This document shows positions 8,565 through 17,013 of a stretch of DNA of 64,000 bases, piece by piece; within the stretch, counting starts at the first letter, position 1, and each line of letters opens with the position of its first letter. The stretch lies in assembly GCF_000240165.1 (NCBI RefSeq), contig NC_017585.1, positions 124,001 through 188,000 on the forward strand, written 5' to 3'. The notes under the pieces were generated by a model that saw nothing but the letters and a program-made list of their open reading frames with translations, was not told the DNA's origin and made no database searches. The position numbers were made by a program, and so were the translations under genes. This DNA comes from Streptantibioticus cattleyicolor NRRL 8057 = DSM 46488 (GTDB lineage: Bacteria; Actinomycetota; Actinomycetes; Streptomycetales; Streptomycetaceae).

Positions 8565-8575
8565 CTAACCGTTAG
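8565..8575. promoter_or_regulatory. Odd palindrome upstream of oxidoreductase, candidate TetR site
   Basis: CTAACCGTTAG is a perfect odd palindrome 17 bp before the oxidoreductase start. The AT-rich gap also holds a direct repeat GTTTTGAA (8520-8527 and 8538-8545). Position and symmetry suggest an operator for the divergent TetR protein. Confidence 0.45.
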
Positions 8576-8591
8576 TGCTATGGTCGGCGGC

Positions 8592-9485
8592 ATGAAGAGA
8601 GTGAGCTTCGCCGAGTTCGGCGGTCCTGACGTTCTGCGACTCGAAGACGCCGAGGAGCCCCACGCGGACCCCGGCCGGATACGCATCACCGTGCGGGCGG
8701 CGGGTGTGAACCCCGTCGACTGGAGGCTCCGGGAAGGCCAGGTGCTCGGGGCCCATCCGGTCGAGTTGCCCTTCGGGGTCGGGCAGGACGCCGCCGGGGT
8801 GGTGGACGAGGTCGGGGAGGGTGTGACAGGGGTCGAGGTCGGCGACCGCGTGTTCGGTGAAGGGGCGAGCACCTACGCCGAGTTCGCCGTGCTGTGGGCA
8901 TGGGCCCGGATGCCCGATGAGCTGACGTTCGAAGAGGCGGCCGGGTACCCCTCCGTGGTGGAGACCGCGCTGCGCGTCATCCGCGAAGTCGGTGTGGAGC
9001 CCGGGCAGACACTGCTGGTCAGCGGTGCGTCCGGGGGCGTCGGCTCGGCGGTGCTCCAGATCGCCCGCGACCGCGGCATCACGGTGATCGGCACGGCCGG
9101 GGCGGCGAACCAGGAGTATCTGCGCGGCCTCGGTGCCGTCGCCACCACGTACGGCGACGGCTGGGTCGAGCGCGTGCGGCGACTCGGCCGTATCGACGCG
9201 GCGCTCGACCTGGCCGGCTCCGGTGTGATCCCCCAACTCGTCGAGCTGACCGGGGATCCGGGGAAGGTGGTCTCCATCGCCGACCTCGGCGCGCCGGAGT
9301 TCGGCGTCCGGTTCTCCGGCGTGGCCGGGAGCATGCCGGACGCCCTCGCCGAGGCCGTCCGCCTCATCTCACGCGGCAAGCTCCACATCCCGGTCGAGAA
9401 GGCGTACCCGCTCGCCGACGCCGCCGCCGCGCACATCGACAGCCGGGCCGGTCACACCCGTGGACGTCGCGTGCTGATCGTCTGA
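8592..9485 (+). CDS. NADP-dependent quinone oxidoreductase-like protein (zinc-free MDR)
   Basis: 297 residues from the ATG at 8592; an in-frame ATG at 8580 is possible. The N-terminal GroES-like domain has VRAAGVNPVDWRLREG and GQDAAGVVDEVGEGVTGVEVGDRVFGEG. The Rossmann part has LLVSGASGGVGSAVLQIARDRG, and the C-terminus ends AAAAHIDSRAGHTRGRRVLIV. No catalytic zinc ligands are seen, which fits the quinone oxidoreductase/enoyl reductase branch. It probably reduces a reactive quinone or enone under TetR control. Confidence 0.87.
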   Translation: MKRVSFAEFGGPDVLRLEDAEEPHADPGRIRITVRAAGVNPVDWRLREGQVLGAHPVELPFGVGQDAAGVVDEVGEGVTGVEVGDRVFGEGASTYAEFAVLWAWARMPDELTFEEAAGYPSVVETALRVIREVGVEPGQTLLVSGASGGVGSAVLQIARDRGITVIGTAGAANQEYLRGLGAVATTYGDGWVERVRRLGRIDAALDLAGSGVIPQLVELTGDPGKVVSIADLGAPEFGVRFSGVAGSMPDALAEAVRLISRGKLHIPVEKAYPLADAAAAHIDSRAGHTRGRRVLIV

Positions 9486-9498
9486 ACCGTCCGCGCGC

Positions 9499-10806
9499 TC
9501 ACCCGGCCGCCCCCGCCCGCCCGCGCCATCCCTGATACCCCCAGTGCACCACGGCGCCGACCGCCAGCCACACCAATCCGGTCGAGGCGCCACGCCCCCC
9601 GGTCGCCACCAGCATCGCCGCCCCGCAGGTGAACGCGAGCGGCAGGACGATCCGAGGGGCGGGGGTACGGAACGCGGGTGCCGGGCCCGACGCGGCACGG
9701 CGCAGCCTCACCAGGGACAGCAGCGGCGGGAAGAAGTGCAGCACGTACAGGAACCCTCCGGCGGTGGCGGCCAGTTGGACGCTGCCCAGCAGGGCGACAC
9801 CGCCGAGGAGCAGCCCGTCGACGAGGACGGCGGGGCGCGGAACGCGTGAGTCGGGCCGCAATCTGCCGAGAGCGGCGGGAAGCAGTCCGTCGCGGGCCAT
9901 CGCGAACAGCGCCCGGGACGTCACCATCACCAGGGCGTTCGCCGTGGCGGCCAACGTCAGCGCGGCGCACCCCAGCATGAGCCGACGGGCGGGCACACCT
10001 CCGAACCGGGCCGCCGCGTCCGCGAGCGGCGCCCCCGACCCCCGCAGGACCCCGGCCGGGGTGGTCCCGAACGCCGTGAAGGCAACGAGGAGGTAGAGGA
10101 CGAGGACGCAGACGAGCGTCAGCAGGATCGCCAACGGCAGGTTGCGTTCCGGCCGGCGTATCTCCTCCCCCGCCGCGGCGACCATGTCGAAGCCGCCGAA
10201 GGCCAGGAAGACCACCGGGGTGGCCAGCAGGACCCCCACACCACCGTGCGGCGCGAACGGAACCAGCACCGCGGACCGGACATGCGGCAACCCCCAGCAG
10301 ACGAACGTCAGGAAGCCGACGACCGCCACCGCGAAGACCACCGACTGGGCCCGGCCGGACAGCTTGGCGCCGACCAGGTTGACCAGGGTGCAGGCGGCCA
10401 CCAGCGCGACGGCGCCCGCGGTCGTGGGCACCCCGGTGGCCGCGTGCAGATACTGGCCGAAGCCGATCGTGACGTAACCGGAGGCCAGCAGGTAGCCACC
10501 CCAGTAGATCCAGCCCATCGCGAAGCCCCACGTGGGGCCGAGCACCTGACGGGTGACGGCGTAGCCGCCGCCCGCGGCCGGGACGCGGCAGGCGAGTTCG
10601 GCGTAGGGCAGGGCGATCACCGCCGAGGCGGCGAAGGCCAGCACGAAGGCGATCAGCGATGCCGGCCCGGCCGCTCCCGCGGCGACCTCGACCAGCGTGA
10701 AGATGCCACCACCGACCGTGCCCCCGACACCGAGCGCGAGCGCCTCGCGCAGTCCCAACTCCCGCCGTAAGCCCCCGGCGGACCCGTCACGCACGGTGTT
10801 CGTCAT
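9499..10806 (-). CDS. APC-family amino acid permease
   Basis: 435 residues from the ATG at 10806, preceded by GGAGGCG. It has about twelve hydrophobic segments. The first carries GLREALALGVGGTVGGGIFTL, the APC substrate-backbone motif (GxxxGxGIF-like), and LPYAELACRVPAAGGGYAVTRQVLG is the conserved helix-3 region. FGGFDMVAAAGEEIRRPERNLPLAI is the typical intracellular loop. It is divergent from an XRE-cupin regulator, a common pairing for amino-acid or polyamine uptake. Confidence 0.87.
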   Translation of the reverse strand: MTNTVRDGSAGGLRRELGLREALALGVGGTVGGGIFTLVEVAAGAAGPASLIAFVLAFAASAVIALPYAELACRVPAAGGGYAVTRQVLGPTWGFAMGWIYWGGYLLASGYVTIGFGQYLHAATGVPTTAGAVALVAACTLVNLVGAKLSGRAQSVVFAVAVVGFLTFVCWGLPHVRSAVLVPFAPHGGVGVLLATPVVFLAFGGFDMVAAAGEEIRRPERNLPLAILLTLVCVLVLYLLVAFTAFGTTPAGVLRGSGAPLADAAARFGGVPARRLMLGCAALTLAATANALVMVTSRALFAMARDGLLPAALGRLRPDSRVPRPAVLVDGLLLGGVALLGSVQLAATAGGFLYVLHFFPPLLSLVRLRRAASGPAPAFRTPAPRIVLPLAFTCGAAMLVATGGRGASTGLVWLAVGAVVHWGYQGWRGRAGAAG

Positions 10807-10870
10807 CGGCTGCGCCTCCACGGATCGGACGGTGTTCCGGCGTGGACGGCATTCTGCGCGCGGCCCTCTT

Positions 10871-10888
10871 CGTTCGGCAAGCCGAACG
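10871..10888. promoter_or_regulatory. 8-bp-arm inverted repeat, candidate XRE-cupin operator
   Basis: CGTTCGGC and GCCGAACG are perfect inverted arms separated by AA, centred between the permease and the XRE-cupin gene. A weak plus-strand promoter (TTGGCC at about 10890) lies immediately downstream. Confidence 0.5.
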
Positions 10889-10985
10889 ATTGGCCTGATT
10901 CAGCGAACACACCCTATCGCTCCGTGGTGGCCACCGCCCGGCCGGTAAGGTGACCGGACCGCTCGTCGCGCCTTGAAGGAAGAGC

Positions 10986-11582
10986 ATGGACCGGCAACCC
11001 GAACACGCTGGGAAGACGACGGACACGCCCCCCGCCACGCCTCCGTTGGACCGGATCGCCGCGGCCGTCCGGAAGGAACGCAACCGCGTCGGCCTGTCCC
11101 TGTCCGAACTGGCCAAGCGCGCCGGGATCGCCAAGTCCACCCTCTCCCAGCTGGAAGCGGGGGCGGGCAACCCCAATCTGGAGACATTGTGGGCGCTCAG
11201 CGTGACCCTCGGCGTTCCGTTCAGCCGCCTCGTCGACCTCTCCCCGCCCCGGGCCACGGTGGTGCGGCGCGGGGAAGGCACCGCGGTGACATCCGAACGC
11301 GCCGACTACGCGGCCATGTTGCTTTCCGCGTGCCCTCCCGGCGCCCGGCGCGACCTCTACCTGCTCCACGTCGAGCCCGGCCCGCCCCGGGAGTCCGAGC
11401 CCCACATGCCGGGCACCGTGGAACACGCCGTCATCTGCACCGGCGAGGCACTGATCGGCCCCAGCGAAGCCCCCGTCCACCTCGGCCCTGGTGACTACAT
11501 CGCCTACCCCGGTGACGTCCCGCACATCTGCCGCGCGCTGTCACCTGGCACGTGCGTCGCGCTGACCATGGAATACGTGTAG
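10986..11582 (+). CDS. XRE-family regulator with C-terminal cupin
   Basis: 198 residues in two domains. The HTH is at about 22-78 ([36 protein letters not shown]). A cupin-2 sensor is at about 110-195, with [40 protein letters not shown]. This architecture (PuuR-like) usually senses a small metabolite and controls an adjacent permease, here the divergent APC protein. It is preceded by AAGGAAG. Confidence 0.87.
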   Translation: MDRQPEHAGKTTDTPPATPPLDRIAAAVRKERNRVGLSLSELAKRAGIAKSTLSQLEAGAGNPNLETLWALSVTLGVPFSRLVDLSPPRATVVRRGEGTAVTSERADYAAMLLSACPPGARRDLYLLHVEPGPPRESEPHMPGTVEHAVICTGEALIGPSEAPVHLGPGDYIAYPGDVPHICRALSPGTCVALTMEYV

Positions 11583-11685
11583 CCCGTCGGCGGCACCGGA
11601 GTTCGGCCGGGCGGCCGGGCCCGTCTCACGCCGACTTCGGCTGGATATCCTCGGCATCCACCAAGTCGCCGCGAGGAGAGAGATC

Positions 11686-13377
11686 ATGGTCCAGCTCATG
11701 TCCCGGATGCTGCTCAAGACGTTGCGGGACGCTCCGGCCGACGCCGAGACCGTCAGCCACCGGCTTCTGGTGCGCGCCGGGTACGTGCGGCGGTCGTCGG
11801 CCGGGGTGTGGACGTGGTTGCCGCTGGGCAAGCGGGTCCTGGAGAACGTCGCACGGGTCGTCCGGGAGGAGATGGACGCCATCGGCGGCCAGGAGGTGCT
11901 GCTCCCCGCCCTGCTGCCGCGTGAGCCGTACGAGGCGACCGGGCGCGCCGGGGAATACGGTGACCTGCTCTTCCAGCTCACCGACCGCAAGGGCAGCGCC
12001 TACGTCCTCGGGCCCACCCACGAGGAGATCTTCACCCAGGTGGTCAAGGACCAGGCCACCTCGTACAAGGATCTGCCGGTCATCCTGTACCAGATCCAGA
12101 CCAAGTACCGGGACGAGGCCCGGCCGCGTTCGGGTGTGTTGCGTGGCCGTGAGTTCCAGATGAAGGACGCGTACTCCTTCGACACCGACGACGCCGGGCT
12201 CGCGGAGTCGTACCGGCTGCACCGTGAGGCGTACGTGAGGATCTTCACCCGGCTCGGCTTCGACTACCGCGTCGTCTCCGCGGTCTCCGGTGCCATGGGC
12301 GGCTCGGCCTCCGAGGAGTTCCTGGCCCCGGCCGCGGCGGGCGAGGACACCTTCGTGCAGTGCACGTCGTGCGCGTACGCGGCCAACACCGAGGCGGTCA
12401 CCACCACCGTGCCGGCCGCCGACCCCGCCGCGCACGGGCCGCTGGAGGAGTTGGACACCTCCGACACCCCCACCATCGACACGCTCGCCGCCCATCTCGG
12501 CGTTCCGGCCTCCGCGACCTTGAAGAACCTGCTGGTCAAGGTGGACGGTGAGATCACCGCCGTGGGTGTGCCCGGTGACCGTGAGGTGGACCTCGGCAAG
12601 CTGGCGGAGCATCTGGCACCGGCCACCGTGGAGTTGGTCACCGCGGAGGACTTCACCGGACGCCCCGACCTCGTCCGCGGCTACATCGGCCCGCAGCGGC
12701 GTTCCTTCCCCTACCTCGCCGACCCCCGGATCGCCCCAGGCACGGCGTGGATCACCGGTGCCAACAAGCCCGGCAAGCACGCCCGCGACGTGGTGTGCGG
12801 CCGGGACTTCACCGTCGACCGGTACCTGGACGTGGTGGTGGTCGAGCCGGGCGATCCGTGCCCGTCGTGCGGTGCCGGTCTGGAGATCGGGCGGGCCATC
12901 GAGATCGGCCACATTTTCCAGCTCGGCCGCAAGTACGCCGACGCCTTCGGCCTGGACGTGCTCGGCAAGGACGGCAAGCCGGTGCGGGTCACCATGGGCT
13001 CGTACGGCATCGGCATCTCCCGCGCCGTGGCCGCCCTCGCCGAGCAGACCGCCGACGAGCGCGGCCTGTGCTGGCCCCGCGAGGTGGCCCCGGCCGACGT
13101 CCACGTGGTCGCCGCCGGGAAGGCCGGCCAGACCGAACTGGCGCTGGAGATCGCCGCCAAGCTCGAAGCCGCCGGCGCCCGCGTCCTCGTCGACGACCGC
13201 GCCGGGGTCTCCCCCGGCGTCAAGTTCACCGACGCCGAACTCATCGGCGTCCCCACCATCATGGTCGTCGGCCGCCGGGCCGCCGAGGGCGTGGTGGAAC
13301 TCAAGGACCGGCGCACCGGTGAACGCACCGAACTCCCCGCCGACCAGGCCGTGGTGCGGCTGACCGAGAACCTGTAG
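11686..13377 (+). CDS. proS: Prolyl-tRNA synthetase, bacterial type with INS domain
   Basis: 563 residues, the usual length for bacterial ProRS. Class II motif 2 is in [21 protein letters not shown] and motif 3 in [26 protein letters not shown] matches the proline-binding TxE. The YbaK-like editing insertion spans about 225-390 ([16 protein letters not shown]), and the C-terminal anticodon-binding domain ends [12 protein letters not shown]. The start follows GAGGAGAG. None of the usual housekeeping neighbours (nusA, rimP, infB) is present. An accessory second ProRS is therefore plausible, but this is inference. Confidence 0.92.
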   Translation: MVQLMSRMLLKTLRDAPADAETVSHRLLVRAGYVRRSSAGVWTWLPLGKRVLENVARVVREEMDAIGGQEVLLPALLPREPYEATGRAGEYGDLLFQLTDRKGSAYVLGPTHEEIFTQVVKDQATSYKDLPVILYQIQTKYRDEARPRSGVLRGREFQMKDAYSFDTDDAGLAESYRLHREAYVRIFTRLGFDYRVVSAVSGAMGGSASEEFLAPAAAGEDTFVQCTSCAYAANTEAVTTTVPAADPAAHGPLEELDTSDTPTIDTLAAHLGVPASATLKNLLVKVDGEITAVGVPGDREVDLGKLAEHLAPATVELVTAEDFTGRPDLVRGYIGPQRRSFPYLADPRIAPGTAWITGANKPGKHARDVVCGRDFTVDRYLDVVVVEPGDPCPSCGAGLEIGRAIEIGHIFQLGRKYADAFGLDVLGKDGKPVRVTMGSYGIGISRAVAALAEQTADERGLCWPREVAPADVHVVAAGKAGQTELALEIAAKLEAAGARVLVDDRAGVSPGVKFTDAELIGVPTIMVVGRRAAEGVVELKDRRTGERTELPADQAVVRLTENL

Positions 13378-13381
13378 GCCG

Positions 13382-13969
13382 TCAATGGCCGCCGCTGGGG
13401 ACCTCGCAGCCGTCGTGGTCGGGGTAGCCGCCGAACGCGTCCGCACGGGTGGCATCGCGGAGCATCGTGCCTTCCACGCACAGCGGTGAGGGGTCGGCCT
13501 CGACGAGGAAACCGACCCCGGTGCCGTCCTGGTACGACCGCACCTTGCCTTCGGGGTAGCCCAGGCCGACGAGGGCTTTACGGGTGTCCTCGGGGACGAA
13601 GTCACCCCGCTTGCGCAGCGGTTCCAGTGCGTTCCTCACACGGCTGACGGCCGCGAGTCCTTCGCAGCGTTGCCGGCCGTAGAGGTCGAAGGGCACCTTG
13701 AAACCGTTGTTCTCGGCGTAGTGGTCCCCCGGCGCCGGCGTCACCGGTGCGACCGTCGGCCGCGTCGGCGTCGGTGTCGGGGTTTCGCCGGGGCACGGGA
13801 AGTTCGTCGGCGTGCCCGGTGTCGATATCCCGCTCGGTACGGGATGTGGACTCCGGTACGCCCCCGCGACGTCTCCCGCCCGCTGCGTCCCACACCCGGT
13901 CGCCAGCGCCGCCACCACCGCCAGCGGCACCATCCCGCGCCCGAACCCCGCCAGTTTGATTACCCTCAT
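13382..13969 (-). CDS. Putative lipoprotein
   Basis: 195 residues. The N-terminus has a basic stretch, a hydrophobic core (GMVPLAVVAALATGC) and a lipobox ending at Cys 26, so it should be lipidated and displayed outside the membrane. A Pro/Thr-rich linker (TPTPTPTRPTVAPVTPAP) follows, then a small globular domain with AVSRVRNALEPLRKRGDFVPEDTRKALVGLGY. I do not recognise the domain. It converges tightly on proS, with 4 bp between stops. Confidence 0.75.
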   Translation of the reverse strand: MRVIKLAGFGRGMVPLAVVAALATGCGTQRAGDVAGAYRSPHPVPSGISTPGTPTNFPCPGETPTPTPTRPTVAPVTPAPGDHYAENNGFKVPFDLYGRQRCEGLAAVSRVRNALEPLRKRGDFVPEDTRKALVGLGYPEGKVRSYQDGTGVGFLVEADPSPLCVEGTMLRDATRADAFGGYPDHDGCEVPSGGH

Positions 13970-14086
13970 GCCCCCGATTCTCCCGGGCGGGCCGGAGGCG
14001 CGTCATGCCATTTCACGACAGCCGCTGCGGGGGGGGACTGCTCGCACCGACGAGCACGGTGAACCGGTCACGCCGGACCGCACTCG

Positions 14087-14449
14087 CTACGGCGTGGCAC
14101 GGCCGTCGAGGAAGCCCACCAGCACGGAGGCCTCGGCGCGGAGGCGGGCGGCCCGGTCGGCGTGGGCGGGGGTGGTCAACTGGGCGGCGGCTTCGAGTCG
14201 TTCGGTGGCTTCGGCCCGCACGATGTCTGCCACGGTGCTTTCGGTCAGTTCGCGTCGCACCGCCTCGGTGGTGCCGGCGCCGAGCGGTGAGTGTTCGAGG
14301 GCCCCGCCGCGCATCCGGTCGTCGTCCACGGGGACCGCCTCGGCGTTGTCGAGCGCGGCGAGTGTGGAACGCAGCGCGCTGACCGCTGCCTTGTCGCGGG
14401 CGCGCATCGCTTCCGGGAGGGCTTGACGCATACGAACACGAAGGGACAT
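14087..14449 (-). CDS. GatB/YqeY-like protein
   Basis: 120 residues. MRQALPEAMRARDKAAVSALRSTLAALDNAEAV is the N-terminal signature of the YqeY family (related to the tail of GatB), followed by an acidic helix and ARLRAEASVLVGFL. It is slightly shorter than typical YqeY (about 150 residues). The family has been linked with tRNA amidotransferase tails, but the function is not established. Confidence 0.7.
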   Translation of the reverse strand: MSLRVRMRQALPEAMRARDKAAVSALRSTLAALDNAEAVPVDDDRMRGGALEHSPLGAGTTEAVRRELTESTVADIVRAEATERLEAAAQLTTPAHADRAARLRAEASVLVGFLDGRATP

Positions 14450-14586
14450 GGCGGGAGCCTATGGCCGTGTCGGTGACCGCACAACGGGTAATCCCGGGCG
14501 GCGGCGTCGGCGCCGACCGCTCGTTCGGTGGCCGGAAGCCTGCTGTGGTGGCGGCGGGGGGTGGCCGGTGGTGTGATGCTCCCCTC

Positions 14587-14853
14587 ATGGAGAAGGGAAG
14601 CGGTCCGAGGGACCAGCGGGAGCGGGACGCGGTCACCGTTGAGATCGGGTACGCGCTCGCCAGCGCGGCGTTCCTCGGTGTTGTGGTGTTCGTCGTCTTC
14701 GTCGGGCCCGCGATGGTGTGGCACCTGCCCCGGTGGGCGGAGGGCGTCCTGGTGGTCGCGGGAGCGGTGACCGCGGGGGTGCTGGCCGTGGTGCGGGTGG
14801 TGCACGTCCTGCGGCGACACGCGCGCGCCGTGGGTCGCCCCGGTGGCGGCTGA
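14587..14853 (+). CDS. Small two-helix membrane protein (DUF6332-like)
   Basis: 88 residues from the ATG at 14587. QRERDAVTVEIGYALASAAFLG leads into two hydrophobic helices (FLGVVVFVVFVGPAMVW and VLVVAGAVTAGVLAVVRVV) with a basic tail. It matches the small Streptomyces family I know as DUF6332, of unknown function. The longer open frame starting at 14461 has no supporting composition. Confidence 0.65.
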   Translation: MEKGSGPRDQRERDAVTVEIGYALASAAFLGVVVFVVFVGPAMVWHLPRWAEGVLVVAGAVTAGVLAVVRVVHVLRRHARAVGRPGGG

Positions 14854-14870
14854 CCGGGGCGACCCGGCCG

Positions 14871-15779
14871 TCACCTCGTGGTGAGGCGTCGCAGTGCGGC
14901 CTGGGCGGGCGGGCCCCAGGTGGGTTTGCCTCCGGGGCGGCCGTGGACGCCGGCGTGGCCGATGTGGAGGGCGGCGAGGGCGCGCAGCACCGCCCAGCCG
15001 CGGGCGCGGCGGAGGGTGGCGGGGTCCGGGCTCGGCCGGTACGCCTGGTGGAAGCGGTCGAGGGCGCCGTCCGGCAGCAGGGTCCAGGCGGCGGCGAGGT
15101 CGCAGGCCGGGTCGCCGGCGAAGAGGGCGCCGAAGTCGATCACGCCGGAGAAAGTGCCGTTCGTGGTCAGGACGTTGGCCGGATGCAGGTCGCCGTGGAG
15201 CCAGAGGCGTGGGCCTGTCCACTCGGGCGCGGCGGCGGCGTCCTCCCAGACCGCGCGGACGGCGTCCGGGTCGCGGATCAGCCCGAGTTCGGTGGCCGAG
15301 GCGAGCGCCGAGGTGAAGTACGCGGCGGTGTCGGCCAGCGGGCCGCCCCGGTCCCGGCTCGCGGGTGCCTCGTCGGGGGCGGGGTGGTGGAGGGCGGTCA
15401 GGAAGGCGGCCAGGGTGACGGCCGCCCGCGTGGGGTGCGTCGCGGGGGCTCGGTCGGCGGGTTCGCCCGGCACCCAGGTGGTGACGAGCCAGGGTCGCGG
15501 GAACCGTTCGGAGGGTTCACCGAGGCGCTGCGGAACGGTGATCCGCAGGGGGAGGCGCGGGGCGAGGAGGGGCACCCAGGTGTGTTCCTTGCGCAGCAGT
15601 TCGTCCGCGGACCGCGTCGCCCAGGGCAACCGGACGGCGAGGTCGTCGCCGAGCCGCCACACCTGGTTGTCCCAGCCGAGGGCGCCGAGCTTCAGGGGGC
15701 GGTCCGCCAGGTCCGGGTGCTGCTCGCGCAGCAGATCCCGGATCAGGTCCGCCGTGATGTCCGTTCGGGTGGCTGTCAT
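14871..15779 (-). CDS. Aminoglycoside phosphotransferase (APH)-family kinase
   Basis: 302 residues from the ATG at 15779; a TTG at 15788 is the longer alternative. The fold is a protein-kinase-like APH: N-lobe GWDNQVWRLGDDLAVRLPW, catalytic loop LWLHGDLHPANVL (Asp and Asn of the HGDxxxxN motif), and metal-binding GVIDFGALFAGDPACDLA. Streptomyces has many such kinases, some acting on antibiotics, others on sugars or homoserine-like substrates. The specificity here is unknown. Confidence 0.85.
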   Translation of the reverse strand: MTATRTDITADLIRDLLREQHPDLADRPLKLGALGWDNQVWRLGDDLAVRLPWATRSADELLRKEHTWVPLLAPRLPLRITVPQRLGEPSERFPRPWLVTTWVPGEPADRAPATHPTRAAVTLAAFLTALHHPAPDEAPASRDRGGPLADTAAYFTSALASATELGLIRDPDAVRAVWEDAAAAPEWTGPRLWLHGDLHPANVLTTNGTFSGVIDFGALFAGDPACDLAAAWTLLPDGALDRFHQAYRPSPDPATLRRARGWAVLRALAALHIGHAGVHGRPGGKPTWGPPAQAALRRLTTR

Positions 15780-15815
15780 GTCGGGCAACGGTAGCGGTCC
15801 GGTTGCTCGGGCCCG

Positions 15816-16373
15816 TCAGACGTACACGTCGGGGCGGGGCGCCGGAACGGCGGGGGCGGCGGGGCGGGAGCGGGCGACGAGGAGCCGCGCGCGGACGACG
15901 ATCGTGCCGAGGCGGACGACGACTTCGCCGAAGGCCATCAGGATCAGGGCCACCACCCATGCCTGGCCGCTGGTGATGTGGTGCGTGGCGGAGAAGCGGG
16001 CGACGTGGGCGGCGCCGGAGGGGTGCGAGGACCATACGGCGAACGCCAGCCGGAAGCCCATGCTGACCACCCACAGCGCGGCGGCCCCGAGGGTGGCCCT
16101 GACCCGCACGTGGCCGCCGGCGCGGCGGACCCGGGTGAGCAGACCGCCGAAGAGGCCGAAGGCGATCCCGGTGGCGGCGAAGACCACGGCGAGCGCGACG
16201 TCGTTGCCGTCGGTGGGTATGTGGCGCAGGTAGGACGAGGCGGCCCAGCCGATGACGGCCAGCGGCAGCAGGATCGTGCGGGCGGTCAGGCGCTCCTCGC
16301 GCATCTGACGGAAGACGAGGAGGAGAAGGGCGATGTCGATGATCCAGTCGGTGATCGTCATGTCGTAGAGCAT
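15816..16373 (-). CDS. Membrane protein, possibly DUF1453-like
   Basis: 185 residues starting MLYDMTITDW at 16373, with GGGAGGGG close upstream; ATG 16361 is an alternative. Segments DWIIDIALLLLVFRQMREERL, RTILLPLAVIGWAASSYL, VALAVVFAATGIAFGLFGGLL, ATLGAAALWVVSMGFRLAF and WVVALILMAFGEVVVRL give about five membrane helices. The FRQMREERLTARTILLPL pattern resembles DUF1453/CcdC-type proteins, but I am not certain. A lac-type palindrome lies upstream at 16480. Confidence 0.6.
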   Translation of the reverse strand: MLYDMTITDWIIDIALLLLVFRQMREERLTARTILLPLAVIGWAASSYLRHIPTDGNDVALAVVFAATGIAFGLFGGLLTRVRRAGGHVRVRATLGAAALWVVSMGFRLAFAVWSSHPSGAAHVARFSATHHITSGQAWVVALILMAFGEVVVRLGTIVVRARLLVARSRPAAPAVPAPRPDVYV

Positions 16374-16479
16374 CACCCCTCCCGCCCCGCGTTCCCTGGG
16401 CCCCCGGGTGGAGCGCGGGGTGGAACCTCGTCTCCACCCGGGGTACGAGAACGGCGCCCGCCGCATCCGGCTCCGGCCT

Positions 16480-16493
16480 TGTGAGCGCTCACA
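16480..16493. promoter_or_regulatory. Perfect 14-bp palindrome TGTGAGCGCTCACA, LacI/GalR-type site
   Basis: The symmetric core resembles a lac-type operator and differs from the Streptomyces CebR box (TGGGAGCGCTCCCA) only at the flanking pairs. It lies 107 bp upstream of the membrane protein gene and downstream of the HAD gene. No LacI gene is adjacent, so any regulator would act from elsewhere. Confidence 0.45.
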
Positions 16494-16569
16494 CCGCACC
16501 GGGCCCGGCCCGGCGGCGGCACGCCACCACCACGTACCGCGCCCCCGGACCCCACGGTCAACGGCCGTT

Positions 16570-17013
16570 TCAGGCAGTGGTGTCCCAGCCCGGCACGACC
16601 TCGACGCCGATCCCCTCCTCACGCCACAGCCGGATCACCTCGGGGTTGTCGTCGTAGGCCATGACCGGGCGGTAGCGGCGGCGGATGCTCGCCAGGATGT
16701 CGCGTTTGACTGCGTAGTCGGGACGGTGGTCCTGTCGGCCGCGCATCCACATGGCCTCGGACGGCACTCCGTGCAGGGCGAGCCACCAAGCGGTGTGGTG
16801 CCGGTAGCGGGCGGAGCGCGCGGTGACGACGAGGACCGCGCGGCCAGCGGCGTGGTGGGCCCGGGCGGCGTCGACGACCCAGGCGTGCGGCGGGCAGTCG
16901 ACGGAGGCGGTGTGGAAGGCGTGGAAGGAGCCGGGGCCGTCGATCAGGTGCCGGATGCGGCGGACGTCGCACAGGGTGCCGTCCATGTCGAAGATCACGG
17001 CCTCAGGCAGCAC
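16570..17013 (-). CDS. HAD-family phosphatase, polynucleotide 3'-phosphatase-like
   Basis: 147 residues. The catalytic motif I is near the N-terminus (AVIFDMDGTLCDVRRI, nucleophile and acid/base Asp). Motif II Thr is in AVLVVTARSARYRHHTAWWL, a Lys is in DYAVKRDIL, and motif III is in RPVMAYDDNPEVIRLW. This layout matches the phosphatase domain of T4 Pnk-type end-repair enzymes. It overlaps the end of the upstream RlaP-like gene by 11 bp, so the two should be translationally coupled. A role in RNA or DNA 3'-end healing is inferred from family and context. Confidence 0.78.
   Translation of the reverse strand: MLPEAVIFDMDGTLCDVRRIRHLIDGPGSFHAFHTASVDCPPHAWVVDAARAHHAAGRAVLVVTARSARYRHHTAWWLALHGVPSEAMWMRGRQDHRPDYAVKRDILASIRRRYRPVMAYDDNPEVIRLWREEGIGVEVVPGWDTTA

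Noticed and set aside
14028-14038. Run of eight Gs as a possible phase-variable tract
   Set aside because: It lies between genes, not in a reading frame or a recognisable promoter, so no consequence can be argued.
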